NCBI GenBank assembly: GCA_026745465.1 | Contig: JACYXH010000001.1 | Location: forward strand, 793,501-857,500 | Length of the DNA: 64,000 bases | Direction of reading: 5' to 3' | DNA from: Lota lota | Taxonomy: Eukaryota; Chordata; Actinopteri; Gadiformes; Lotidae | In this document: positions 31,704 to 44,280 of the stretch, piece by piece | Layout of the letters: each line of letters starts with the position of its first letter | Position numbering within the stretch: position 1 is the first letter of the stretch | The notes under the pieces: model-generated | Told to the model about the DNA's origin: nothing | The model's database searches: none | What the model saw: the letters and a program-made list of their open reading frames with translations, nothing else | Program-made: the position numbers and the translations under genes

Positions 31704-32904
31704 TTAGGGGTGACTATGATTTTGCATGGTGGTATCTGATTCGTCAGGCCAGACCCATGGCCGACTGAAGCTGAATCATATAGTTTTTATATATGGGGCT
31801 CACTTTGAGACTTTTGTGTGGTTCAAAAACTTGATTCTGCATGGTTCTCCCTCTTTATTAGCCCTGTGAGACCATCCTGATCAGTCTGGCCAGTCTAGGT
31901 CTAATCAGCGCTAGGGAGAGGGGCTTTAGTTTATGACGAACAAGGATGGCCGAGGTAACCATGTTATGGCTACAATAACAATCAACAAGGCTAAATCTAT
32001 CTAAATCTAATTCTATTTTTAACTTGGCAGTGCCGAATTAAAAAAATATATAATAGTAATGGGGGAGCCTAAGTGTTGCAATCCACAGAGCAATCAAAAC
32101 GGTTTAGTCCAAAATAGACTGAATAATGATGTTTAAAGATGAACTGACATTTGCACAGAAGGCTTTTTTTCTGATTCTAATGTGTTGCTTTACTTCCAAC
32201 CGGATTTGGCCAAAACAAAGAGAGCAACAGCATCTGAGAGGTCTGATTGGCTGGAGTCTTTTGAACAACGCAAGGCCGCTTCCATGAGGAAAGATAATGC
32301 ATTGAGCTGTTGTACGTCGTTAGCACAATCTCTACAAACGGTGACAGATTTGTTTTTCAATGAGCTTCCATATCATATAAGAGCCTTGCAATAGTGTTGA
32401 AACCATGTCCGTGGCATCAGGGAGTGTTAACTCCTCTGCTATGTGTGTGGGGCTTTTTGCACTGGGCTACTAAGTGGGCTTTACAGGTACAGATGCTACT
32501 TAACAGATCAATGCTGCTGGGGAATGTATTTGTTGAGAAAGCAAGGGGGTGTAGGGTCTCTATGTGTCATTTCAGCTTGTTGGCCTTCATGCTGTCCGCC
32601 GCTAGTATCTTGAAGCACAACACACTTTGTTCTTTCTTCTATGCCCCAGTGCGCCCAGATCCCTGCTTTTGATACGTCTCGTCGTCATGCTTCCTCAGTT
32701 TTACACGTGTTGTAATGTCTAAACTGTGGTTGAGATGTCCTCTGTGTATTTGGCACGTGGTTACTTTTTGATTTAGATGTCTTGGCTACAGTCACATCTA
32801 TCTTGTAACTTATTGCTTCCCCTTGTTTTTTATTCGATTTTATTTGTTTGTTTGGGTCGGGTTATGTCGTGAGGCTACAGTTTGGGAGCCACTGCCCCAT
32901 GGCT
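31704..32904. other. intergenic, no gene seen
   Basis: Frames at 32182-32672 match nothing I recognise. Confidence 0.45.
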
Positions 32905-32907
32905 AGC

Positions 32908-33385
32908 TGTCACATCCCGCCCCCTCCATTGAAGACTGCACTCTGTCCTTGTGTTTCCTGGTCCTGATTGTTCCCACTCACTGATTGTTTTCACCTGTCC
33001 CTCATTAACATTCCCCTCCTAGTGTATTTAGTCTGTGTGTTTCCCTTCCTCTGTGCCAGTTTGTCTTTGTTCCTCCGTGTCAAACGTTCCAGCATTACTT
33101 CAAGCAATTTCTAAGATTCCTGGTTTTTGATTCCTGCCTGTTTTCCCCTACTACGCCTTTGCTTTCTCCCTGCCGGATTGTTTGCCTGATCTCCAACTGA
33201 TTACCCGTTTACCGAACCACTACGCCTGTGTACTCACTGCCGGATTGTTTGCCTGATCTCCAACTGATTACCCGTGTACCGACCCTTGCTTTTTTTTTAG
33301 TAAAGACCATTCTCACTATCCAGACTGTTTCCTCTGAGTCGTACTTTTGAGTTCTTTTTTCCCTGTGGTTCACCTGGTTCTTACA
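32908..33385 (+). mobile_element. possible gypsy-like solo LTR, fossil
   Basis: Starts TGTCACATCCCGCC and ends GGTTCTTACA, with AGC(T) on both sides (32905-32908 and 33386-33389). The T-rich style and TAGTAAAGACC near the 3' end resemble fish gypsy LTRs. It contains an internal direct duplication: GCCGGATTGTTTGCCTGATC occurs near 33172 and again near 33239. Boundaries are uncertain by one base. Confidence 0.45.
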
Positions 33386-33389
33386 AGCT

Positions 33390-35478
33390 GAGCTCTAAAT
33401 ATGGGTTCTGTGTTCACTCTCTGGGAAAGGTTGAGGGTCCATCAGCTCTGTTGTCATCACAATCAGTGACTGAAGATATACGTGTTCTGTAGCTCTAATC
33501 AAACGCAGTGTGTAATTGCTTATACACCACACCTTACTTCCTTAATATGGAGTATTTCAAAATAAACAAGTTATTACAGCAGAACAGTGGCTGGCTTAGC
33601 TTTTTCGTCTAACACTGTTGCATATGTGAATACTTTATTGCCCAAAGGAAAATACTCAAATTATTATGGATCAGGAATATACATAAATCACACTCGAGAA
33701 AGCTTTATCGTATCATCGCAGGCACAAAAAACCCTTTTCGCCTCATTTTGCAATTGGGAACACAAAGGACTTGAGAGAACGGTTCACACGGTTGTTAAAG
33801 TGACTGATCTAAATGAACGAGGATAGTTTATAGATGGCTGCTTGAGAGTTGTATTTCTGTTTACTACCACTTCCTTCACTTCCACATGTTGGAATCCATT
33901 TCCTTCTTCGCTCTCTTCCATTGTTTCTTATTTTTTTGTCTTTCCCTCCCTGTTGCCATTGTCAAGCCCCTTCCCTTTCCTGAGTTACAGGGAAGGTTCC
34001 CAGCAAGCAGAAAAGCCCTTCCTCCAGAGTTTGAGCCGGTTTCTCTGTGGCTTTCATCCAAAATAGAGCATGTATTACTAAGATAAATCCTACTGATTTC
34101 CTGCTGCCCTCTGCCTCCTGGTTGACTGCTTCTGGTTTAAAGTCCTCCCAGGGACTCTCTCCTCTTTCATAACACAGTCATCATTTATGGGATCCTGGGG
34201 CTCAGCAGCAGAACATGTTATCACTTTCTTGTCTAATCGTTTTTTTGCTGTGGGGCTAATATGCTCCAAATTAGTCGACAACCCCTAATAACCCCTGGCG
34301 TAAAGAAACTCTTACATCATGATATCATTACTTCAAATGAGTCATGTTGATTATGAAATACCTGAAGTCATGTTATATTTTCTGAACATCTCATACCTAT
34401 ATGTTTTATTTATTTTCATATTGGGACATTTATTGATTGAAGATTTGTCTGGAGACAGATTCATTAAACCCCAATGCCCATCCTAACTGGGGGTTTAGTT
34501 AAATAACTCAAATGCACCTCGCCTGGACGTGGTCGAAGGCCTTGTGAGTTCTAATGATCTGCAGCTTTGTTTTCAAGCCAAAATAAAGCGAATAAAACAA
34601 AAAAGGTTGTTTTATTAATATTGACCTTGACGTAACATCCATGGTTCGGCACCAAATTAAACTGAAGAGCATAATATCCTGGCTTGATTGCATCATGGAT
34701 GGATTCATTTGATTCTGGCAACATTTAGTAACTTACATACATTTGGTAACTTACATTTGAACAAAATCTATATTGGCGGTGAAAAATTACATTAGTATTG
34801 TAGTTACAGTAGAAGTATGTGTGATTATGTTTGATATTGTAAATATCGGATTGTTATGTGCTATTTATTATTTGCTATTTATACCTTTGTATGGCATTGG
34901 GTTGGAATTCAGACTATAAAGGGCTATAAAAGGAGCTATATTGTTAACTCATTTCTTTGTAGCGCTGGAACATGAATAGTGCTGTCTTATACAAAATAAC
35001 ATTCATAAACAGCAAAGCCAGTCAAACACAGACATATTTTTCAGGAGACATTTGGTACATGAGCTTCCTTTAACTCTTGCACAATAACATTTCCATACTG
35101 CTCTGTATCAGATGCTGATAGAAACGTATCATAATCTTATAGTGAGCTGGAAATCATTCTTGAACACTTTCAAATCTGGATGCGATTCTTTTCATTAATC
35201 CAATAGCTTAAATATATATTTTTTCCATTTATTGCTGAATGTGTTTGCTCACTTGATTTAAACATAGAACAGGACAAGATGAATCAGACAACACATTTCA
35301 CCCTTTATCTCTGTCATCTATCCTCCATCCTGCTCTTCATGTCTCTGAGCAAGCTAGCCAGTAGAAGAAGAGATCCAGCACCCAGCAGCTCTTCACAGGC
35401 ACCGCTGCATTCTGGGGGATTTCACAGGAGCACTCCAAGGACCTCTTGATCCGTGTGCATGTACGTATACGGTCCACA
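33390..35478. other. intergenic, no gene seen
   Basis: A pyrimidine-rich patch at 33850-34030; otherwise AT-rich DNA without supported features. Confidence 0.45.
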
Positions 35479-35479
35479 C

Positions 35480-35755
35480 GCGCACACACACACATGCACA
35501 CACAAACATACAAACTACTTCATTATGTAGTCACAAAATCCAATCACTACCGGTCATCTAATTGTATTACACTTCAGCCCATCGAGTCCTGGAATTAAAT
35601 CACTATTCAATTAGAAAGCAGTACCATTCCACATTGCTTTATAAGTGTCAACCACACCCACACACACACCCTCATGCACACAGACACACAAACGCCCCCC
35701 CACCCACACACACACACACAAAAGCACCCTCCCACAGGCACACATACACACACCC
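35480..35755. repeat. CA-rich microsatellite patches
   Basis: Interrupted CA repeats at 35480-35512 and 35650-35755, separated by unique sequence. Confidence 0.85.
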
Positions 35756-35898
35756 TTTTCAGCTCTGTCCATTCTTCAAATTGAGCAGTTAGTGTTGATG
35801 TGAGCCACTGTGTGTTCAGCTGATTCTGGAGGTACAGGTAGGTAAAGCTCAATGTTTATTTGATGATCAGCCCTTACAGAGGGAAACTGACCCAGCAG

Positions 35899-36765
35899 TA
35901 GGGTTTGGCTGTTTCCAGTTATACCGGTACGGTGCGGTCTGCAAACCTATACCAGTTTAATCATATGCAAACAAACCAACATTTGTCATTATGAGATGTT
36001 ATGGCCAATTAAAACGTAGTCCATTGCTTACATCAGCAACTTTTGTTGAAAATTAACATAACTTGTATTAGAACTATGCAACATATATAATAATAATAGT
36101 AATAATTAATAATATTACGTTTGTTTGGAAACCAAATCCGAGTACGCAGTGTTTAGATTGTCATGGGATCACGACGACACCCAGCCGCGCTGTACGGTAA
36201 TCAGAAGCCATGGCAGCACAAACCAACGTGAGATAGATAAGCCACATGGAGGAGTCCACCTCACACTGCAACATGTACAGTCCGTTTTCACGCCGTCTCC
36301 ATGACTTTGTCCATAGCTCTTTAACAGTTCTTTGGGATGCTCCGAACAAAACGAGCAAGCTTGCAAAGCTAGCATAGCGTTGCCGCTGTCCGCCATGTTT
36401 GTTTACACTAAAGTCACGTTTATGATCGCAAGATTAAAATTGTGATTTGGATTGAGTTCAGGTTTTGAGACTTGTTTTGGGAATGGAATTGCTTAGTGTA
36501 TGATTTGCTGTGTTTGCAAAAGAGTAGCCTTCTACGGAACCTAACGACCAAAACAGTTACATTTATCTTCATCCATAGTTAGGTGTGTGGTCTCTCACGG
36601 TTTCTAAATGAGACAAATCGTCTTGTGTGTGCCAGGCATAACTCCCACTTGTCAGAAGCTGCTTCTTTGATGCATGCACCATCTGGTGTTTGATATACTG
36701 GTATGGTTCAGTGTTTGACTAATTATAAAACCGGTTTGAAAAATGTCATAGCGCCCCAACCCTAA
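35899..36765. mobile_element. hAT-like non-autonomous element (candidate)
   Basis: The left end reads TAGGGTTTGGCTG and the right end GCGCCCCAACCCTAA, inverted apart from a few changes. Just inside lie ATACCGGTACGGTGCGGT (left) and ATACTGGTATGGTTCAG with AAACCGGTTT (right), the 'ACCGGT' theme seen in fish hAT MITEs. No clear 8-bp duplication was found, so confidence is limited. No transposase inside. Confidence 0.45.
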
Positions 36766-36779
36766 TCACCAATAGTTGG

Positions 36780-36950
36780 ATGTTGAGATGGTTGTCTCTG
36801 GTGTGGCGATAGTTGTAGATGGTTTTTGGTCTCTGGATGATGAGATGGTTGTAGCTTGTTGCTGGTCTGCCTCACTGGTCTCAGGATGTTGAGATGGCTG
36901 TAGCTGGTTGTCTGCCTCACTGGTCTCAGGATGTTGAGATGGCTAATAAT
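36780..36950 (+). repeat. short tandem duplication (about 50-60 bp unit)
   Basis: The phrase CTGCCTCACTGGTCTCAGGA with TGTTGAGATGGCTG is repeated, and partial copies precede it. Confidence 0.7.
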
Positions 36951-37033
36951 TGTCCTGTTTATTCAGTCAATATGATTCAATAATGTGTCCATAGGTTAAT
37001 CAGGTTACAACAGAATACAAAGAGAGAGGATAT

Positions 37034-37044
37034 GTGTGTGTGTG

Positions 37045-37115
<71 letters not shown>
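37034..37115. repeat. (GT)n microsatellite
   Basis: GT repeats with a few C, A and TT interruptions. Confidence 0.97.
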
Positions 37116-37119
<4 letters not shown>

Positions 37120-37194
37120 GTCAGTCTCAATTCATGGAGTTCCTCTCTCCTTCGGATGAGGAAGACAAGGGGTCTTTCAATGCATAGTGCTACC

Positions 37195-38690
37195 AGTCCT
37201 ATGTTCGTCTAGTGATCTGTATGTTCATCTAGTGATCTGTATGTTCATCTAGTGATCTGTATGTTCATCTAGTGTCCTGTATGTTCATCTAGTGTCCTGT
37301 ATGTTCATCTAGTGATCTGTATGTTCATCTAGTGTCCTGCATGTTCATCTAGTGATCTGTATGTTCATCTAGTGTCCTGTATGTTCATCTAGTGTCCTGT
37401 ATGTTCATCTAGTGATCTGTATGTTCATCTAGTGTCCTGTATGTTAATATAGTGTCCTGTATGCTCATCGAATGTCCTGTATGTTCACCTTGTGCCCTGA
37501 ATGTTCATCTAGTGTCCTGTATGTTTGTCTAGTGTCCTGTATGTTTGTCTAGTGTCCTGTATGAGATGGTTGTAGCTGGTCTTTGGTTGTTTAAATGGTT
37601 GTCTTTCTACAGTGTCCTTCTGTATGTTCATCTAGTGTCCTGTATGTTTAACTAGTGTCCTGTATGTTCATCTAGTGTCCTGTATGTTAATCTAGTGTCC
37701 TGTATGTTCATCTAGTGTCCTTCTGTATGTTCATCTAGTGTCCTTCTGTATGTTCATCTAGTGTCCTGTATGTTCATCTTGTGTCCTGTATGTTCATCTA
37801 GTGTCCTGTATGTTAATCTAGTGTCCTGTATGTTCGTCTAGTGTCCTTCTGTGTGTTAATCTAGTGTCATGTATGTTCATCTAATGTACTTCTGTATGTT
37901 AATCTAGTGTCCTGTATGTTCGTCTAGTGTCCTTCATCTAGTGTCCTGTATGTTCGTCTAGTGTCCTTCGTCTAGTGTCCTGTATGTTCGTCTAGTGTCC
38001 TTCATCTAGTGTCCTGTATGTTAATCTAGTGTCCTTCTGTATGTTATTCTAGTGTCCTGTATGTTCGTCTAGTGTCCTGTATGTTCGTCTAGTGTCCTTC
38101 ATCTAGTGTCCTGTATGTTATTCTAGTGTCCTGTATGTTAATCTAGTGTCCTGTATGTTCGTCTAGTGTCCTTCATCTAGTGTCATGTATGTTAATCTAG
38201 TGTCCTGTATGTTCATCTAGTGTCCTGTATGTTCATCTAGTGTCCTGTATGTTAATCTAGTGTCCTGTATGTTCGTCTAGTGTCCTTCATCTAGTGTCCT
38301 GTATGTTAATCTAGTGTCCTGTATGTTAATCTAGTGTCCTGTATGTTCATCTAGTGTCCTTCATCTAGTGTCATGTATGGTAATCTAGTGTCCTGTATGT
38401 TCATCTAGTGTCCTGTGTGTTCGTCTAGTGTCCTTCATCTAGTGTCCTGTATGTTCGTCTAGTGTCCTTCATCTAGTGTCCTGTATGTTATTCTAGTGTC
38501 CTTCTGTATGTTAATCTAGTGTCCTTCTGTATGTTTATCTAGTGTCCTGTGTGTTCGTCTAGTGTCCACCATCTATTGTCCTGTATGTTAATCTAGTGTC
38601 CTTCTGTATGTTCATCTAGTGTCCTTCTGTATTTTCATCAAGTGTCCTTCAAATGTGTGTCCTCCAAGGATTTTGACAATCTAGTGTCCT
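37195..38690 (+). repeat. 20-bp minisatellite, about 1.5 kb
   Basis: The unit is TGTATGTTCATCTAGTGTCC with common variants: ATC in place of the final TCC region in early copies, TTAATC or TTCGTC in place of TTCATC, and an inserted CTTC (GTCCTTCTGTATG or GTCCTTCATCTAG). About 70 units, with a short unrelated insert at 37563-37610. No coding potential. Confidence 0.97.
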
Positions 38691-39004
38691 TCTGTCTGTG
38701 TATTATTTTCATGATGATCGTCTTCTAGAACGTAACAACCACAGGAAGTGTCCTCCTGTGGTTTCAGGGTATTACGCATGCAACAGAGGTGTCATTCTAT
38801 CAATGCTAGGCACCATGGTCAATCCACATTGTATTTATTGCTATAATTCAAGCGGGAGTTAGACAGTGTACCTAGTTACATTTCTTTGCCAAGCTTGGGT
38901 AATCCCATCCTTTCGATGATAATAGAATAGTTTCAAATACTTTGAATAATTTGCAGTGACTGCAGAATACATGCCTCTCTCTATAACATTGTTTTAAAAA
39001 TAGC

Positions 39005-39966
39005 TTAAAGGTCCAGTGGGTAGAATTGAGAGGCATCTAACGGAACGGACTTGGCAGAAATGGAATATAACATTAAGAAGTGTGTTCTAATTAGTGTATT
39101 AACCCTCTCTCGGACGCGGACATCAACCGCTGCACAGACAGAGCTCCACACATCCACACACACCGTGGCGTTTGACTAAAAGTGTCCTTGAAGCTAAACC
39201 CTCTCTCAGATGTGGACATCAACCGCTGCAGAGATGGAAAAATAGTGTAGCGAATGGATTAAGGAGGATTATGATAAGTGGGTGTGCATTCTTCAATACA
39301 TTTATGTATTGGAAACGCTAGTTTGTTTTCTAAAAGTAGGTTATCACTCTTTCGGACAAAGTTGGCATCCAAAACAAAACAACTGCACAACATCATGTTA
39401 TGAAAAGCAACCTATATTCATGTACCACAGTGCAAGTAAACATTAACTTGTACTGCCAACTACAATCGAGATGAATCATCAATACATTTAACAGATAGTA
39501 AAAACGATGAAAGTAGTTCACCACTATGGATGCAATAAGAGGACTGTGTGTGTGAAACTTAGAAGGCTGTTACCTCCGCCATGTCCTACAACGTGTACAG
39601 TGTCCATGGTGAATATAACAAAGATACCCGAGTGTGATTTGTTCTGATTTATTAACTGATTTATTCACAGGCTAAAAAAACGGAAACTGCACCATATGTG
39701 TACAGTCCCATTCAGTTCCATGTTTTGTAATTAATTGTATTGACGTGGGAAAAAAACGCAATGAACAATCGGAATGTAAAATAACCTGTAAGTTATTATC
39801 TATAGTTTTACGTTCTGACTTTGTAAAAATAACTAAATAAAATTCATAAATCTATCAAACAACCTCATCACTTGATACTTGGCTACTCGATGCTGTCGTA
39901 GACGATGACATCATTTTGCAATCTCTCCGCTAGTGGCCGACTTAACTTTACACACTGGATATTTAA
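39005..39966. mobile_element. MITE-like non-autonomous DNA transposon
   Basis: The left end is TTAAAGGTCCAGTGGGTAG and the right end CTTTACACACTGGATATTTAA, imperfectly inverted. The ends and GGCAGAAATGGAATATAAC just inside match a repeat common in teleosts. The interior holds a tandemly duplicated GACATCAACCGCTGCA segment (near 39120 and 39215). No transposase frame. Confidence 0.65.
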
Positions 39967-40587
39967 TAGAAGTTCATGCTTAGGTCTGATCATCCGTAGT
40001 GTTACAAATCAGACTTAAGATTAAGGAGTCATTCTACTGAAATGCCCACTTTTCTGTCACTTTGTTAACAGACTTTGAGGTCACATTTAATTTATATATT
40101 TAAATAACGTCAAATGTTATTTTACAATTATACCTATTTGAGTCGTGCATTTGGGCAATATTTGTTTTTAATCAATTATAAGAAATTCCAAGTACAAGAA
40201 AAGTGCATGGAGGTTTTAGGGTTTTGGAGTTAAAATATATATTTCTTTCCAATGTTAAATGCAATGATGTATACACAACTATCACATTTATGAAGTGGAT
40301 AGCATTTTTTTTTACTACCAACTAAATATTATGAATAATATAAAATAAATAGCTGTTGCCTGGTGTCATGTCACTGGTGCTACCACAAAACAAAACAAAA
40401 ATCCCCTTTCTGAGAAACTTTTGACATCACAGCACATGGTAAGTCTTCTGTCTCTTTTCAAATGTTGGACATTTTCTCATTTATCTCATAATTTCGCGCG
40501 AGGCTTTTAGTTGGCATCACTGGTACCCTCTCATACACCCTCACTCACTCTTCCTTTCCTACTCTCTCCTGTACACCCCACCCTCTC

Positions 40588-40627
<40 letters not shown>

Positions 40628-41790
40628 AAATTGTGAAATGAGTGAAGAAAAAAATCATAATTCTGTTGTAAATTAAACACAGCCAACAGAGCCAAAATGA
40701 AACCAATGAAATGAAACTTGTCTTAAACAAATATTTTATTTTTACACACAAATTTGACAAGGGAGGAAAGTGCGTAGAAGGGAATGAACACAAATTAAAC
40801 AAAGGGAAATTCAGAACCTGAAAGATGAGCTCATCGTCTGCAAACAAAAATGTGAAAGGTTGAACAAACGTAGCATACGTCTACAATGTACTAAATTGGA
40901 CAGCCCAGGAGCAAGAACACATGAAATCCTACAAGGTCAGCATGTCAACCCTCCAGTCAGAAAAGGGTCTTCAGCGGCTTCTTCAAACGAAGGCTTTGTA
41001 GCCATATTCGTCTATCGTCTTCAGCCGTCGGCAGACGATGAGAACAACCGCGGACATGAGCGCTCCGATGTCTTCACGGGTTTGTGATCGTAGCACTCTT
41101 GATTCAGCCACAAGTTCAACTCTGTTTGGTTATAAGTGCAGCCAACAACTGCACAAGTTAGCCCCAAACTCCTTAACGACATTAATTAAGCTCGAAATTC
41201 AAATAAAATAGAAAGGTTTTACTAGCTAGCCAACTTGAGCAGACTGCTGCCAACGCTAAAAAGAACGTAACTACATTTATGCAGGAAGTTGGCCACATCA
41301 CGGCCAATACAGAGGGACGTTAGAAAATAGTGTGGATACGTTTCACGCTATCAATCGACATTCCATCAAAGGGGGGAAACAGGATATGGAATTATGTCCA
41401 GTACTTTCAGGCACCATCCTCAATGTTGTAAAGTTCGCTAGCTAGCAAGTTCGCTAGCTAGAGCCATGCATACTAGCGATTGTGTTGTAGAAAATGTCTA
41501 CAATACATTGAAACGACATTTGGATAATGCAATGGTTATCATATTATTTTTAAATCTTTATTAACGAAGAAAATACTTACATTCCCCATCTTGCCAAGGA
41601 TTTCTCTTCATTTTCTCACAAGGCATTGTGGAAGATTTCTCATTACACTCGTTTTTTAGTCTGCCTCTCAAAAATCGTACTTACAAGGGCTAGTTAGCAC
41701 TTCCCCTTAGCCCAACACAATTGAGGGGTAGGGCTAAGGGGTGAATTGGGATTGGGCAGGAAAGGGAACAATATTATGAGAATCTAGGGT
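39967..41790. other. intergenic, no gene recognised
   Basis: Includes a (CA)n run at about 40590-40626. Frames at 40545-40847 and 40860-41087 match no family I know. Confidence 0.45.
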
Positions 41791-41796
41791 TAATTG

Positions 41797-42730
41797 GTGG
41801 TAAAGATCCACACAAGCTCGCTCCTTCATCTTGGAATGACGACCCGACCATTCTGCCATCTATTTGCTATCCAGAACTGAACTGCCTCGTATTTTCAAAA
41901 TCGTACAAAGATTTGGAGGCCTACAACCAGAGGGCGTGTGGATGGGTGAGAGAGGCACAGTATCAGCTCATCGATGACTTGTATTGTGAAAGTCAAGGTA
42001 GGCGATGCATTGTTGTTGATGTTACTAGATCAACTGATCTTTACATCAGTCAACATTAAGTCAACTGATGAGAAACTAGTTTGTTATTCTTAAAAGCGTA
42101 CATTTGGTGTTCCCATTCCCAAAGACTTTGAGAAAAATCCCTGGAACCCTGGATAATGGCTGAAAAGTCAGGTAGGATTCGTGGAGTCCACTGTACCTGT
42201 ATGGCTGGCCTGGGAGAGGCGTGCACACATGTTGCTGCATTGCTGTTCCTGATTGAAGCAACAGTGAAGTTGAGGGACTGGATGACGATGATGCAGGAAA
42301 ACGCATATCGTAGTCTGCAAACTGGAATCTGCCTATTTTGTTGTTTGGACAGAGAAAGATCTGCATGTTGACCACATTTTATTTGATTAAGAGTTCTGGG
42401 GCAAGATATGTCAGAACATTGGCACATTTTTGCCACAGCCATTCTGCCAGAGCGAATTGGCAAGTTCCATGCTTTCATCTACCATGGCTAATGCGTCCCC
42501 ACAACCTATGTCCCTTCTGATTCAGATGGTTCTGATAATGCAGCGAGTGCCAGCAGGCAATAAACAACCTGGTGTTACTGTGGCTAGTGACCTGAGTTTG
42601 GTCAGATGATTTTGTGTGACACTGCAAAATGGCATATTCAGTGGTTTCACTATGCATGTGTTAATGTTGAGGTTGCGCCAAAAGGAACATGATACTGTCC
42701 CAACTGCCGTAGGCTCTCTCAGTTTCTGAC
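41797..42730 (+). pseudogene. SWIM + PHD-finger protein of the YqaJ-associated family, decayed
   Basis: A first block (41797-42000) reads SICYPELNCLVFSKSYKDL then EAYNQRACGWVREAQYQL and ends in a GTAGGC donor-like site. A second block (42150-42350) reads EKSGRIRGVHCTCMAGLGEA then CTHVAALLFLIEATVKLRDW. The CTC...C.H spacing is a SWIM zinc-binding motif. At about 42545-42725 a PHD finger is recognisable: WCYCG, MILCDTAK, IQWFHYACVNVEVAPKG and YCPNCRRL. Stops interrupt the PHD region (for example before TTWCYCG and before YCPNC), and one zinc ligand in the CDTAK segment appears to be Trp or missing. In fish this arrangement belongs to multi-copy proteins with a YqaJ nuclease domain; I cannot find the YqaJ part here. 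It faces the DDE_4 transposase remnant at 43040-43400. Confidence 0.7.
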
Positions 42731-43039
42731 AAAAAGGGTCAAGAAACTAATTTAGTAAAATACCACGACCATGTACAGCCTAATTCAATCTAAGTGCCTG
42801 AAGTGCTTAAGGACAGGTTTCTGGACTGTGGTTGGCTAATTGGCTTGGTGTTTTATAACCAAGGTGTTTTATTTAAATATATTTATTCAATTTATTTCCA
42901 GACTTGTGGCTTTTGGAAATGTTATTTGTGTTCTTTGAATATGAGTACATTTGAAAATTCTGACTGGTAAAGTTGTCAAACTCATCACGTTACATACAGT
43001 CTATTCTTTTATTCAAGCCTATTCATAGCCTAAAACAAG

Positions 43040-43400
43040 ACACAAATCAACAACTAATGGGCATAGGTTCGGACTAGTCCATTCTTGTCTATGAAACACA
43101 AATGGTCATTGTCCTTGCACATTATGAAATCAATCGGCAATGTCCCCCCCAAAATTCTATATGTCTGGCGCACACTACCAATCACACGCTCAACACATGA
43201 GCAATTGTCCTTGTGGTTTCTAAGTCAACTGGAGCTAACTATGACTTCCCCAGAGTAAAGGCTGGGATTCTTACCTGAGCCATTATGCAACCTCAAGTGT
43301 CCTGAATGTCAGAGCCACAGTCAGCGAGAACTACTCTTCCTCCCCATGCATTTGATATGAAGGATACTGCCCTATGGTGTACCGTAATTACACAAATGGG
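43040..43400 (-). pseudogene. DDE_4-type transposase remnant (ISL2EU/IS4EU or Harbinger-like)
   Basis: The reverse strand reads VVLADCGSDIQD, AQVRIPAFTLGKS, LAPVDLETTRTIAHV, then in another frame CVERVIGSVRQTYRILGGTL followed by PIDFIMCKDNDHLCFIDKNG. The series LADxGxDIQ, KIPAFT.GK, ER.IG.VRQ and LP.D is the C-terminal half of DDE_Tnp_4 transposases. Family members usually read LADRGFDIQ; here Arg is Cys and Phe is Ser. Breaks: a TGA after SDIQDT, a TAG after LGKS, and a short deletion with frame change between IAHV and VERV. The N-terminal half and any THAP domain are not recognised. Together with the SWIM/PHD remnant it probably formed one two-gene transposon. Confidence 0.7.
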
Positions 43401-43860
43401 TGGTTGACGTGACATGGTCTTTTAGTTGTCCCAATTGTCAAAAACAAATAGATTAAAATGTAATTTGTCAATAAACCTTTTTACATTGTTCAGAACATGC
43501 TGCTTTATGTGAACATACTGAACATTCATGCAATTCATCAATCACTTTTTCACAATTTGTGACTGTCCCAAGCACGTTTCACAAAGTTTAAACTTGAATA
43601 CAACTAAGAAAAATAACTGCAACTATCCTCAAGAAAGTACAGAATGATAAGACAGATGTATATTTATGGCTCGCTCGTTTCCAAGTCAGGGCATAATATT
43701 TTGAGTAAGCTCTGATCAAAAAGATTTTACAAGTTACAGACCTTTTTATATATAACAGAGGCAAAGCCAAGTGACCTCAACACATATTATAAATGTGTCT
43801 CCTGATTGACTGTCTTGCAAATAGAGGCTTGGTCCCCACAAAAAGCCTTTCTAAAGATAC

Positions 43861-44280
43861 ATGCATCGCCAGTGCTCAGAGGGCTGCTTTGACGAGCTGA
43901 CACTGCAACATGGGAGCGATGGTAAAAGGAGGCCGTTCCGGTTGGAGAGAAAACCTACAAAAATTGGGTTAAAAAAACTAAAAAGGGGGACACTAGGAGA
44001 GCTGAACCAAGTGTTCCACAAGGGGCTGGACGAGATTGCTAGTCATCAGTTTAACTGGCTTCACCAGGTGCAGCGATTCAGGCACTTTAAAGAGAAGACA
44101 ATGAGACGGTTTTGCACATTGACTTCTCAGACAATTATGCCTGTAAACCAAACACTGAGATTCAGGCTTTTCATTTCGGTGGCAATAGACAACAGGCAAC
44201 AATACACACTGGAGTTGCCTACTCAGTCAATGGCTCCCAGTGCTATGCCGCAATTTCCAAGTCCTGACATGACATTATGA
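43861..44280 (+). pseudogene. fragment of a multi-copy 'DFSxNYA' family, decayed
   Basis: Readable blocks in order: EKTYKNWVKKTKKGTLGEL near 43955-44000, then GLDEIASHQFNWLHQVQRF near 44025-44080. From 44117 another frame reads LHIDFSDNYACKPNTEIQAF, HFGGNRQQATIHTGVAY and SVNGSQCYAAISKS. I recall the last three blocks from a large uncharacterised teleost family often next to transposon genes. Conserved acidic residues in HIDFSDNY hint at a nuclease-type fold, but that is inference. At least two frame changes and a stop after AISKS break it. Confidence 0.6.
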
